Positions 8,425 through 15,708 of a DNA stretch of 32,326 bases are shown piece by piece (position 1 is the stretch's first letter; each line of letters begins with the position of its first letter). The notes beneath the pieces are model-generated. The model was not told where the DNA came from. It searched no databases and saw only the letters and a program-made list of their open reading frames with translations. The stretch comes from JAQBDA01 sp041301185 (GTDB taxonomy: Bacteria; Chloroflexota; Anaerolineae; Anaerolineales; UBA4823), in the NCBI GenBank assembly GCA_041301185.1, contig JBFYSV010000335.1, positions 1 to 32,326 of the forward strand. The letters run 5' to 3'. Both the position numbers and the translations under genes were made by a program.

Positions 8425-9768
8425 TCATGCCGCTATAGCGGGTGATCCATAGAGCAACTCTCGTATCTCGATAACCTGTCGCCGCAAACGGTCATCTCTT
8501 TCGAGCAGGTCGGCGATCTTGTCGCAACCATACATGATGGTGGTGTGGTCACGTCCCCCAAGGGCATCGCCGATTTGTGGCAGGGAGATATTGGTCTCCT
8601 GGCGCAACAAGTACATGGCGATCTGGCGCGGCAGGGCAACTTCGCGTGATCGGTCGCGCCCCAACATGCGGTCCATGGCGACTCCAAAGGTCTCGGCGAC
8701 TTTACGCACCACTTCGTCGGGTTCTACCTGGGTCTTGCGCGGCAGCAGATCCACCAGTACTGACTCAACCAACTGGGAAGTCAAGGGTAATGAACTGAGG
8801 TTAGCAAATGCTGCTACTCGCGTCAGAGCGCCTTCCAACTGGCGGATGTTGGATTGTACCCGGCGGGCGACCAGCTCCAGGATGTCATTCGAGATGTTAT
8901 AGCCAGCTCGCTCAGATTTGGCACGCAAGATTGCCAGGCGAGTTTCCAGATCGGGGGGCTGAATGTCGGCTGTTAATCCCCACTCGAAGCGGGAACGCAA
9001 GCGCTCTTCCAGGGTGACCATTGCTTTTGGCGGGCGGTCGGAGGAGATCACGATCTGCTTATTTTGACCGTGCAAGGTGTTGAAGGTATGGAAAAATTCT
9101 TCCTGGGTTGCTTCTTTCCCGGCAATGAACTGGATATCGTCTATTAAGAGCACATCGATCCGGCGGTATTTTTCGCGGAATGCCTGGGTGGTATGCGTGC
9201 GAATGGCATTGATTAAGTCGTTGGTGAACTCCTCTGAAGAGACGTAAAGTACCTGGAGGCCTTGTTGCAGGCATAGATTACCGATGCCGTGCAGAAGATG
9301 GGTTTTGCCTAATCCTACGCCACCGTAAAGGAAGAGCGGATTGTATGCCAGAGCAGGTTTCTCTGCCACTGCCAGCGATGCGGCATGTGCCAGGCGATTG
9401 CTGGGACCCACAACGAAATTGTCAAAGGTGTAACGACTATTCAGGTTAGCTGCTTCTGGTTGAAGGGCTGTGACAAAGAGGTCATCCTCAGTGGTCTCTT
9501 GCAGATCGGTCTCAACTTCGTTGTTTTGCCAGACAATGAAACGCACTTCGACAGAACGGTTCATCAGACCGGTCAAGAGCCGGGTTACTTTGCTGGATAG
9601 ACGGCTGTGCAGCCAATCGCGAGCGTACGCGTTCTGCACGCCAATGATAAAGCTACCATCCTCATAAGAGATGAATTCGGCGTCCCTCACCCAAGTGTCG
9701 TATGCAGCCTTCTGCATTTCCATTTGTAATTGCCCGAGAGTAGCATGCCAGGCTTGTTCCGCCTTCAT
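8425..9768 (-). CDS. dnaA: chromosomal replication initiator protein DnaA
   Basis: DnaA binds DnaA boxes at oriC, melts the origin and loads the helicase. At 447 residues it shows all four domains: N-terminal helicase/partner domain (1-80), a short linker, AAA+ ATPase (about 112-340) with Walker A GGVGLGKTH (149-157) and Walker B LLIDD (207-211), and the DNA-binding domain with the signature GGRDHTTI (404-411). I chose ATG 9768 because AGGAGG lies nine bases before it; a GTG at 9786 falls within that ribosome site. dnaN, recF and gyrB are not beside it, unlike the classical arrangement. A good promoter lies about 170 bases upstream. Confidence 0.98.
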   Translation of the reverse strand: MKAEQAWHATLGQLQMEMQKAAYDTWVRDAEFISYEDGSFIIGVQNAYARDWLHSRLSSKVTRLLTGLMNRSVEVRFIVWQNNEVETDLQETTEDDLFVTALQPEAANLNSRYTFDNFVVGPSNRLAHAASLAVAEKPALAYNPLFLYGGVGLGKTHLLHGIGNLCLQQGLQVLYVSSEEFTNDLINAIRTHTTQAFREKYRRIDVLLIDDIQFIAGKEATQEEFFHTFNTLHGQNKQIVISSDRPPKAMVTLEERLRSRFEWGLTADIQPPDLETRLAILRAKSERAGYNISNDILELVARRVQSNIRQLEGALTRVAAFANLSSLPLTSQLVESVLVDLLPRKTQVEPDEVVRKVAETFGVAMDRMLGRDRSREVALPRQIAMYLLRQETNISLPQIGDALGGRDHTTIMYGCDKIADLLERDDRLRRQVIEIRELLYGSPAIAA

Positions 9769-9882
9769 ATCGGAAAACCTCCTCACGGTTTTGATTTTAG
9801 ACGCAAGGCGTCATCGCCCCCACTGAGACCACAGCAGAGGATGGGAGTGATTTATTTAAAACCACTGATCCTGGTCAGGTTC

Positions 9883-9937
9883 TGGCGCTGTATGAGGATG
9901 TCAACCCCCTGAAGCTTCGGTTTCTCCCGTAGCGCCA
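9883..9937 (-). ncRNA. hairpin-forming 5' leader of dnaA mRNA (unclassified)
   Basis: Read on the minus strand, TGGCGCT (9937-9931) pairs with AGCGCCA (9889-9883), closing a 41-base region that itself holds the palindrome GAAGCTTC (9918-9911). The 5' arm starts at about the transcription start predicted from the promoter at 9943-9972, so the mRNA would begin with a stem-loop. Downstream, GACGC-N3-GCGTC (9812-9800) adds a smaller hairpin. It does not match a riboswitch class I know. Confidence 0.35.
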
Positions 9938-9942
9938 CATAC

Positions 9943-9972
9943 ATTCTAGCAGAATATAGGCCGGATAGGCAA
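9943..9972 (-). promoter_or_regulatory. dnaA: sigma70-type promoter of dnaA
   Basis: On the minus strand TTGCCT (9972-9967) and TAGAAT (9948-9943) are spaced by 18 bases. Four of six and five of six positions match the consensus. It leaves a leader of about 170 bases before the dnaA ATG at 9768. Confidence 0.5.
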
Positions 9973-10197
9973 TACGATAACCCTACGGTAATCTAAAAAA
10001 ACCAAATACTTTAAGGTTCTGGAATCTTAAAACCAAGCTGACGCTTAGTTCGACTATCCGAAGTGGATAAAGTTAATAAGTACCCCCAAGGGTTGGGTAG
10101 AGTGACTGTCTATACCCCATATCTGTCTATAATTTTTGTTGGGTTCAGCTTCCATTTCAAGTCTATTCGTGCGAATCTTAAAACATTTACTGGATAG
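9963..10197. other. YTATCC motif cluster in the dnaA-dnaK gap; candidate DnaA-binding/origin region
   Basis: The 655 bases between dnaA and dnaK hold no convincing gene. The motif YTATCC, the core of a DnaA box, occurs four times: minus at 9963-9968, plus at 10054-10059, minus at 10065-10070 and minus at 10192-10197. The third is part of TTATCCACT (10070-10062), one mismatch from TTATCCACA, and pairs with the second as TATCC-N5-GGATA. Roughly 0.6 occurrences would be expected by chance in the gap. AT-rich stretches (9990-10020 and 10290-10400) and a direct repeat GAATCTTAAAAC (10022-10033, 10173-10184) are also present. Origin function is an inference. Confidence 0.35.
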
Positions 10198-10227
10198 GAA
10201 TAGTTATTACCAGGAGATTTATATTCC

Positions 10228-10254
10228 ATTCCGAGGCATGAACTGGCACGGAAT
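10228..10254. repeat. inverted repeat ATTCCG-N15-CGGAAT upstream of dnaK
   Basis: A perfect six-base inverted repeat with a 15-base centre, about 170 bases before dnaK. It could be an operator, but it is neither CIRCE (TTAGCACTC-N9-GAGTGCTAA) nor the HspR HAIR element. Such short repeats can arise by chance. Confidence 0.25.
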
Positions 10255-10423
10255 TTGCCCTATGATGCGCCTGGCTTAAAGAGGAGTGATAAGCGGCAAT
10301 ATTTTAAGTTTTTATGTCTTTCCTACGTGTTGTTAACGTTATTCTTGCGGAAAGAGGGTATCCTAAATTTGTAATTATTACCTTTTGTTCTAAAGATTTG
10401 GAGATAGTAGAAAGGAAAAACGA

Positions 10424-12331
10424 ATGGCTAAAATTATCGGTATCGATTTAGGAACTACCAATAGCGTTGTGGCTGTTGTAGAGGGCGGAGAGCCGACCGT
10501 GATCCCTACCGCAGAAGGGGCACGATTGCTCCCATCTGTTGTCGCCTTCAGTAAAAACGGAGAGCGAATGGTAGGGCAGATGGCAAAGCGCCAGGCAGTG
10601 GTTAACGCCGATAATACGGTGTTTTCGATCAAGCGGTTTGTCGGTCGGCTTTACGATGAGGTGGAGACCGAACGCAAGATGGTGCCTTTTCAGGTGATCC
10701 GCGGTTCGGCGGGTGACGCCAGGGTAAAAATCCCAGTGACAGGCCGCGAGTACAGCCCGCAGGAGATCTCTGCCATGATCCTGGGGAAGCTAAAGACGGA
10801 TGCTGAGGCATACCTGGGAGAGCCGGTTAGCAAGGCAGTGATTACTGTGCCCGCTTATTTTAACGATAGCCAGCGACAGGCAACCAAAGACGCTGGAAAA
10901 ATTGCCGGGCTGGAGGTCTTGCGGATCATCAATGAGCCGACAGCAGCTGCTCTGGCTTATGGATTGGATAAGAAACAAAACGAGACAATTCTGGTTTTTG
11001 ATCTGGGCGGTGGCACCTTCGATGTCAGCGTGCTGGATGTGGGCGAAGGGGTGATTGAGGTACGGGCAACTAACGGCGATACCCACCTGGGCGGTGACGA
11101 TTGGGATGAGCGCATTGTCGGCTGGATTGCAGATGAATTCCAGCGTGAGCAGCACATTGACTTGCGCCAGGACCGCCAGGCATTACAGCGCCTGCGCGAG
11201 GCTGCCGAAAAAGCTAAGATCGAGCTCTCAAGTGTGATGGAAACGGAAATCAATCTGCCGTATGTCAGCGCAGATGCTTCCGGTCCAAAGCACCTGCAGG
11301 TCAAGGCTACACGGTCCAAATTTGAGCAGCTAAGCGAAGACTTGGTAGACCGGCTGCGCAACCCGTTCAACGCCGCTCTAAAAGATGCCGGACTGAAGCC
11401 TGCGGATATTGATGAGGTCGTATTGGTGGGTGGAGCAACGCGTATGCCAATGGTACAGGAGCTTGTTCGCTCGTTGACGCAAAAAGAGCCCCACAAAGGG
11501 GTCAACCCGGATGAGGTGGTGGCAGTTGGCGCGGCTATCCAGGCTGGCGTGCTGGGTGGAGAGGTGAAAGATGTTCTTTTGCTGGATGTTACCCCTCTCT
11601 CGCTGGGTGTCGAGACTCTAGGTGGTGTGATGACGGTGCTGATCGAGCGCAATACGACAATCCCGGTAAAACGAAGTGAGGTGTTCTCGACTGCGGATGA
11701 TAACCAGACCGCAGTGGATATCCATGTGCTTCAGGGAGAGCGCCCGATGGCTGCGGATAACATGACTTTGGGGCGTTTTCGGCTGGAAGGTATCCCGCCT
11801 GCTCCACGGGGGGTGCCCCAGGTTGAGGTGACGTTTGATATTGACGCAAATGGAATCATTAACGTCAATGCTCGAGACAAAGCGACCGGCAAGGAACAAA
11901 AAGTTACGATCACGGCTTCGACAAACCTGAGCAAGAACGACATCGAGAGTATGATCCACCATGCTCGAGAGCACGAAGCAGAAGATCGCCGGCGTAAAGA
12001 ATTGATCGAAGCGTGCAATATGGCAGATAATATCGTCTATCAAACCGAAAAGGCGCTGAAAGAATTGGGCGAAAAAGTGCCAGAAGGCGAACGACAGAAT
12101 ATTCAAGCCAAGATCAATTCGTTGCAGCAAGAGATGACAGGGGAAGACGCTGCCAAAATCAAGCGACTGGTCGATGAGCTGCAGAATGCCTTCCATGCTC
12201 TCAGCCAGCAGCTTTACGCTCAGCAAGGCCAGCAAACCACCGGTTTCTCTTCCAGCGGCAACGGGAATGGACACCCGTCCCGACCGGATGATGAAGGTGA
12301 GGTTGTAGAAGGGGAATTCCGCGAGGCTTAA
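10424..12331 (+). CDS. dnaK: molecular chaperone DnaK (Hsp70)
   Basis: Hsp70 binds unfolded segments in an ATP-driven cycle with DnaJ and GrpE in the cytoplasm. The 635-residue protein starts with the nucleotide-binding motif GIDLGTTNSVVAVVEGG, carries VFDLGGGTFDVSVLDVG and VLVGGATRMPMVQELV, then the substrate-binding domain (LLLDVTPLSLGVETLGG) and helical lid, and ends in a Gly/Asn-rich tail with the acidic EGEFREA terminus. AGGA lies six bases before the ATG. The gene stands alone: upstream is divergent dnaA and downstream a strong terminator, so grpE and dnaJ are elsewhere. No CIRCE element is found in its upstream region. It is shorter in the tail variant than E. coli DnaK (638) by very little. 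Confidence 0.98.
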   Translation: MAKIIGIDLGTTNSVVAVVEGGEPTVIPTAEGARLLPSVVAFSKNGERMVGQMAKRQAVVNADNTVFSIKRFVGRLYDEVETERKMVPFQVIRGSAGDARVKIPVTGREYSPQEISAMILGKLKTDAEAYLGEPVSKAVITVPAYFNDSQRQATKDAGKIAGLEVLRIINEPTAAALAYGLDKKQNETILVFDLGGGTFDVSVLDVGEGVIEVRATNGDTHLGGDDWDERIVGWIADEFQREQHIDLRQDRQALQRLREAAEKAKIELSSVMETEINLPYVSADASGPKHLQVKATRSKFEQLSEDLVDRLRNPFNAALKDAGLKPADIDEVVLVGGATRMPMVQELVRSLTQKEPHKGVNPDEVVAVGAAIQAGVLGGEVKDVLLLDVTPLSLGVETLGGVMTVLIERNTTIPVKRSEVFSTADDNQTAVDIHVLQGERPMAADNMTLGRFRLEGIPPAPRGVPQVEVTFDIDANGIINVNARDKATGKEQKVTITASTNLSKNDIESMIHHAREHEAEDRRRKELIEACNMADNIVYQTEKALKELGEKVPEGERQNIQAKINSLQQEMTGEDAAKIKRLVDELQNAFHALSQQLYAQQGQQTTGFSSSGNGNGHPSRPDDEGEVVEGEFREA

Positions 12332-12368
12332 TCTGGACGACGCCTTATGGGATAGAAACGCATACCCA

Positions 12369-12400
12369 AAAGACACCGCCACGAGAGTGGCGGTGTCTTT
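12369..12400 (+). terminator. rho-independent terminator of dnaK
   Basis: A perfect 14-base-pair stem, AAAGACACCGCCAC paired with GTGGCGGTGTCTTT, with a GAGA tetraloop, begins 38 bases after the dnaK stop. The T-rich 3' side (CTTTGATTATT) completes the terminator shape. By symmetry it may also stop minus-strand transcripts. Confidence 0.92.
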
Positions 12401-12445
12401 GATTATTAAGGTAAAATTAGTAGTAAATATAGTCCTTTTGGGTTA

Positions 12446-12474
12446 TTGACTCGCGTTGCTAAACCTGATAGGAT
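12446..12474 (+). promoter_or_regulatory. candidate promoter for the surface-glycan genes
   Basis: TTGACT (12446-12451) and TAGGAT (12469-12474) are spaced by 17 bases. The -10 is overlapped by an inverted repeat, CCTGAT (12464-12469) and ATCAGG (12485-12490), which could be an operator. The ten-base sequence ACCTGATAGG that spans this -10 recurs at 12769-12778. Confidence 0.45.
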
Positions 12475-12815
12475 TGAAAAACAGATCAGGTTATGATTTG
12501 GTTAAGATCGAAAGAAAGACTGAACACCAGACATTAAAATTATTAAACAATGGACATCAGGGTGGTCGCTAAAAGCTGGCAGGATGCCAGCTGATGGGAA
12601 GTTTTGCGCCTAGAGTCAAGCTCTGGCGCAGTCCGACCGGCTGTAGAACAAGTTGCAAAAAGGATGGAAGGCTTGATGTCTCGGCTTTTTGTAGAATTCA
12701 CAAGGCTGTGCATCTGGCATCATTGGGTGAATTTTCCCTGTTATGCAATTATTCATGTTTGGTTTTAGACCTGATAGGTTAGTGAACGGATAGGATGAGG
12801 CTAAAGGGGTGATTG
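12475..12815 (+). ncRNA. long hairpin-rich leader upstream of the sugar transferase gene (unclassified)
   Basis: About 340 bases separate the candidate promoter from the sugar transferase ATG and contain no convincing gene. Two strong hairpins are visible: AGCTGGCA-N3-TGCCAGCT (12574-12592, eight base pairs) and TGCGCC/GGCGCA (12605-12610, 12625-12630) extended by AGAG/CTCT around a five-base loop. A further G-rich and T-rich segment follows. The leader does not match TPP, cobalamin, SAM or GEMM riboswitch cores that I can recall. A role as a cis-regulatory or antitermination leader is inference. Confidence 0.35.
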
Positions 12816-14327
12816 ATGCAATCAGCACTAAAAGGCAATGATACTTATCTGGAGACACCGCTGGCGGTAAAGGTTCAGCGGGCTACCCGGAGCATACCTG
12901 GCAGAACCCAGTGGAGTTTGTACCGGCTGACTTTGCTGTTTAGCGATGGTATTATGCTGGGTATTGCTTTCCGCCTGGCGTATTCGCTTCGTTTCGACCT
13001 GAATATCGGTGTTTTTCAGGAAGACGCGATCCCCTCGCTGCCGTTTTATCAGTCTATCGTGTTACTTCTGGTCCCAACCTGGCTGGTGATCTATGCCTTA
13101 AGCGGGCTGTACAATCGCAAAAACCTATTGGGAGGCACGCGAGAATATGCGCGACTGTTCAATTCCACCACAATCGGCGCTTTTTTAGTGATAGCCATCG
13201 GTTTCTTACTTCCGGATTTTATCTTTGCTCGTGGCTGGTTGCTGGTTTCTTGGGGGCTTGCATTTCTTCTGGTGGCGATTAGCCGGTTCTTATTACGGCG
13301 GGTTGTTTATGCACTTCGAGAGGAAGGGTTTTTCCTTTCTCAGGCAGTCATTATTGGTGCGAATGATGAGGGCTTATCCCTTGCTCAACAGTTGGTAAGC
13401 TGGAAGAAATCTGGCTTCCACTTGCTGGGGTTCATTGACAAAAAAGTTCCTGCAGGGGAGCGTGTTATGGGGCACCTGCACTGCCTGGGCTCTCTGGATA
13501 ACCTGGATTATATTGTCAATAAACACGGTGTGGAGGAGATCATCCTGGCTTCCAGTGCTTTCTCATCCCGCGATGGCTTGCTGGAAATCTTTAAGACATA
13601 CGGGGTTGCCAGCGGTATTAGCGTGCGCATGTCGTCTGGTTTATACGAGATCATCACCACCGGTCTTACTGTAAATGAGTTTGCCTATGTGCCCCTGGTA
13701 GAAGTGAACCAGGTGCGTTTATCGGGTATCGACCAGGTTATGAAACTTGTGCTTGATTACAGCCTGACGATCCCTGGTTTGATCCTCGTTTCGCCGCTTC
13801 TGCTGGCGCTGGCAGTTGCAATCAAGCTCGATTCTCCGGGGCCGGTTATCCATCGCCGGCGTGTGATGGGTATCAATGGACGGCAGTTTGATGCGTTCAA
13901 GTTTCGCACCATGCATGTGAACGGAGATGAGATACTGACGGCTCACCCCGAGCTTCAGGAAGAGTTGGCACACAATCATAAGCTCAAGGACGACCCGCGG
14001 GTGACCCGGGTAGGCCGGTTTATCCGCAAGATCAGCCTGGATGAATTGCCCCAGGCGATCAATGTCCTCAGGGGCGAGATGTCACTGGTTGGTCCCCGCA
14101 TGATCAGCCCCGAAGAGATCATGGAGTACGATCGTTGGGATATTAATCTACTTACCGTCCGTCCCGGGATTACCGGCTTGTGGCAGGTCAGCGGTCGCTC
14201 TGATGTAACCTACGATCAGCGCGTGCGCCTGGATATGCATTACATCCGCAACTGGACAATATGGTTGGATATCCAATTGCTGTTGCAGACCATCCCGGCG
14301 GTGGTCAATAAGCGCGGTGCTTATTAG
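12816..14327 (+). CDS. polyprenyl-phosphate sugar-1-phosphate transferase (WbaP/WcaJ-like initiating glycosyltransferase)
   Basis: This enzyme starts glycan assembly by moving a hexose-1-phosphate from a UDP-sugar to undecaprenyl phosphate at the membrane. The 503-residue protein has four N-terminal membrane helices (about 36-56, 80-97, 117-134, 139-160), a Rossmann-like cytoplasmic domain (about 175-290, IIGANDEG), a re-entrant hydrophobic segment (about 309-335), and the catalytic bacterial sugar transferase domain (about 345-503) with FKFRTM, D409-E410 in SLDELPQAINVLRGEMSLVGPR and PGITGLWQVSGRS. The start is the ATG at 12816, one codon inside a TTG, after AAAGGGGTG. It is followed by gmhA at 36 bases. 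Sugar specificity cannot be read. Confidence 0.92.
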   Translation: MQSALKGNDTYLETPLAVKVQRATRSIPGRTQWSLYRLTLLFSDGIMLGIAFRLAYSLRFDLNIGVFQEDAIPSLPFYQSIVLLLVPTWLVIYALSGLYNRKNLLGGTREYARLFNSTTIGAFLVIAIGFLLPDFIFARGWLLVSWGLAFLLVAISRFLLRRVVYALREEGFFLSQAVIIGANDEGLSLAQQLVSWKKSGFHLLGFIDKKVPAGERVMGHLHCLGSLDNLDYIVNKHGVEEIILASSAFSSRDGLLEIFKTYGVASGISVRMSSGLYEIITTGLTVNEFAYVPLVEVNQVRLSGIDQVMKLVLDYSLTIPGLILVSPLLLALAVAIKLDSPGPVIHRRRVMGINGRQFDAFKFRTMHVNGDEILTAHPELQEELAHNHKLKDDPRVTRVGRFIRKISLDELPQAINVLRGEMSLVGPRMISPEEIMEYDRWDINLLTVRPGITGLWQVSGRSDVTYDQRVRLDMHYIRNWTIWLDIQLLLQTIPAVVNKRGAY

Positions 14328-14363
14328 TTGCTGTCTTTTTAACGGTATTCTTGAGGAGTTAAT

Positions 14364-14984
14364 ATGAAGAATCCGGTTGCATCCTACATCGAAGAGTTAA
14401 AAAATACGATGGATTTGCTTCCTGAGGATCGAATCCAGGAAGTGATTGAACTGCTGCGGGAAGCCAGATTAGCTAGACGGCAGGTATTCATCATGGGGAA
14501 TGGCGGTAGCGCATCTACTGCCACGCATTTTGTTTGCGATCTGGGTAAGAACACGCGCAGTCCGGAACTGCCGAACTTCCGGGTCATTGGATTGAGCGAT
14601 AATATGGCGATTTTTTCTGCGCTGGCGAACGACGAAGGCTATGAAAATGTATTCGCCCAGCAGCTTGCCAGTTTTGTCCAGCCTGAGGATATCGTCATTG
14701 GGATTTCAGCCAGCGGGAATTCGCCCAATGTATTAAGAGCCATGGTGCTGGCGAACCAGAGGGGAGCCCGTACCGTAGCATTCACTGGCTTTGATGGTGG
14801 AAAACTTCGCTCGCTGGCGGGAATTGAAATCCATGTGCCCAGCCATTGCATCGAGCATGTCGAAGATATTCACCTGGTGCTGGAGCATTTGATCACCAAA
14901 GCGCTCAAAGGGATGAATATGACCGGGCAGACAATAGGTATGGAGAGCTTGGAGACTGTACCATTACCGATGGGGGCGAATTAA
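14364..14984 (+). CDS. gmhA: SIS-domain phosphoheptose isomerase (GmhA-like)
   Basis: GmhA converts sedoheptulose-7-phosphate to D-glycero-D-manno-heptose-7-phosphate, the first step of nucleotide-heptose synthesis. The SIS fold is marked by FIMGNGGSASTATHFVCDLGKN (from residue 42) and by GISASGNSPNVLRAM. The conserved Glu/His cluster near the C-terminus (CIEHVEDIHLVLEHL) fits the Zn-binding site of the family. At 206 residues it is slightly longer than the usual 190-195. GAGGAG precedes the ATG. It probably shares a transcript with the upstream sugar transferase. Its TAA overlaps the TAA of convergent gmhB within one TTAA. Confidence 0.88.
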   Translation: MKNPVASYIEELKNTMDLLPEDRIQEVIELLREARLARRQVFIMGNGGSASTATHFVCDLGKNTRSPELPNFRVIGLSDNMAIFSALANDEGYENVFAQQLASFVQPEDIVIGISASGNSPNVLRAMVLANQRGARTVAFTGFDGGKLRSLAGIEIHVPSHCIEHVEDIHLVLEHLITKALKGMNMTGQTIGMESLETVPLPMGAN

Positions 14985-15532
14985 GTCTCCGATAAAATCG
15001 TTCGCAAAGCATCCAAAAGATTATCGTAGGTTTTAAAAGGCTTCAACCCTGGCGGGTGAGCCATCAATTCCTGTTCGCGGCCGCGCCCGGAGCGAACCAG
15101 GATTGAATCGCGCAATCCGGCAGCCTGACCAGCCAGCAGGTCGCTGATTGCATCACCAACCAGCACTGAGAGCGATAGGTTAATAGACAGCTCAGATGCA
15201 GCCTGCAGCAATAGCCCCGGTTGGGGTTTGCGGCACTCACAATGATCCTGGGGAGCATGGGGGCACATAAAAATACCATCGATACGTCCGCCTGCCTGAG
15301 CAATGCGATCTGCCAGACGATGGTTGATCTCCCTTGCCTGTTCTAGCGTCAGGATGCCTCGCCCCACCGCAGACTGGTTGGTTACGATGATGATTTTATA
15401 CGGGCTGCTGCTGGCTCGCGCCAGTGCTTCTAACGCGCCTGGTATGAGCCTGACATCTTCCCAAGAGCGGACATAGTCGGGAAGGTTCTCAATGATCACC
15501 CCATCACGATCGAGGAAAATAGCCGGATACAT
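14981..15532 (-). CDS. gmhB: D-glycero-D-manno-heptose-1,7-bisphosphate 7-phosphatase (HAD family)
   Basis: GmhB removes the 7-phosphate in the third step of ADP- or GDP-heptose synthesis. The HAD nucleophile motif is D8-x-D10 in FLDRDGVI. The motif VTNQSAVGRG, the Zn-binding loop CPHAPQDHCECRKP and VGDAISDLLAGQAAG are all in family order. The length of 183 residues is typical. I chose ATG 15532 because a TATAAT box (15540-15545) sits seven bases before it; an ATG at 15550 would lie upstream of that box. Together with gmhA on the other strand it makes two of the pathway steps; the kinase and nucleotidyltransferase are not in the window. Confidence 0.88.
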   Translation of the reverse strand: MYPAIFLDRDGVIIENLPDYVRSWEDVRLIPGALEALARASSSPYKIIIVTNQSAVGRGILTLEQAREINHRLADRIAQAGGRIDGIFMCPHAPQDHCECRKPQPGLLLQAASELSINLSLSVLVGDAISDLLAGQAAGLRDSILVRSGRGREQELMAHPPGLKPFKTYDNLLDALRTILSET

Positions 15533-15539
15533 CTCCGCA

Positions 15540-15545
15540 ATTATA
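15540..15545 (-). promoter_or_regulatory. TATAAT -10 box close to the gmhB start
   Basis: A perfect TATAAT on the minus strand ends seven bases before the gmhB ATG, suggesting a leaderless or nearly leaderless mRNA. GGAG directly abuts the ATG, too close to act as a normal ribosome site. No good -35 is seen at 17 bases. Confidence 0.4.
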
Positions 15546-15708
15546 CACAACGACCTGGCTTACACCTGGACAATTCCATCCACTCTCTGCCCGATTAAAT
15601 ATAAAACGCTCCTCCAGATGGGTCTTTGCAGCATGGTAAAATCAACCTCTGTAACTGTCAGTCAATCGAAAATATGTTGTGGTCATCGATTTCACAAGGA
15701 TGTATTCT

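Noticed and set aside
9800..9930. TPP-type riboswitch in the dnaA leader
   Set aside because: GAACCTGACCAGGATCAG on the minus strand recalls the thi-box 3' half, but CTGAGA and the paired elements are not in the required order or strand, and dnaA is not a thiamin gene.
10255..10423. CIRCE element in front of dnaK
   Set aside because: GGAGTGATAA near 10283 recalls half of CIRCE, but no matching TTAGCACTC arm exists.
12630..12660. ops/JUMPstart-like GGCTGTAG before the sugar transferase
   Set aside because: One mismatch from GGCGGTAG with no conserved flank; too short to separate from chance.
12594..12782. 62-residue open frame in the leader before the sugar transferase
   Set aside because: It has no ribosome site, no recognisable composition, and overlaps the strong hairpin at 12605-12630.
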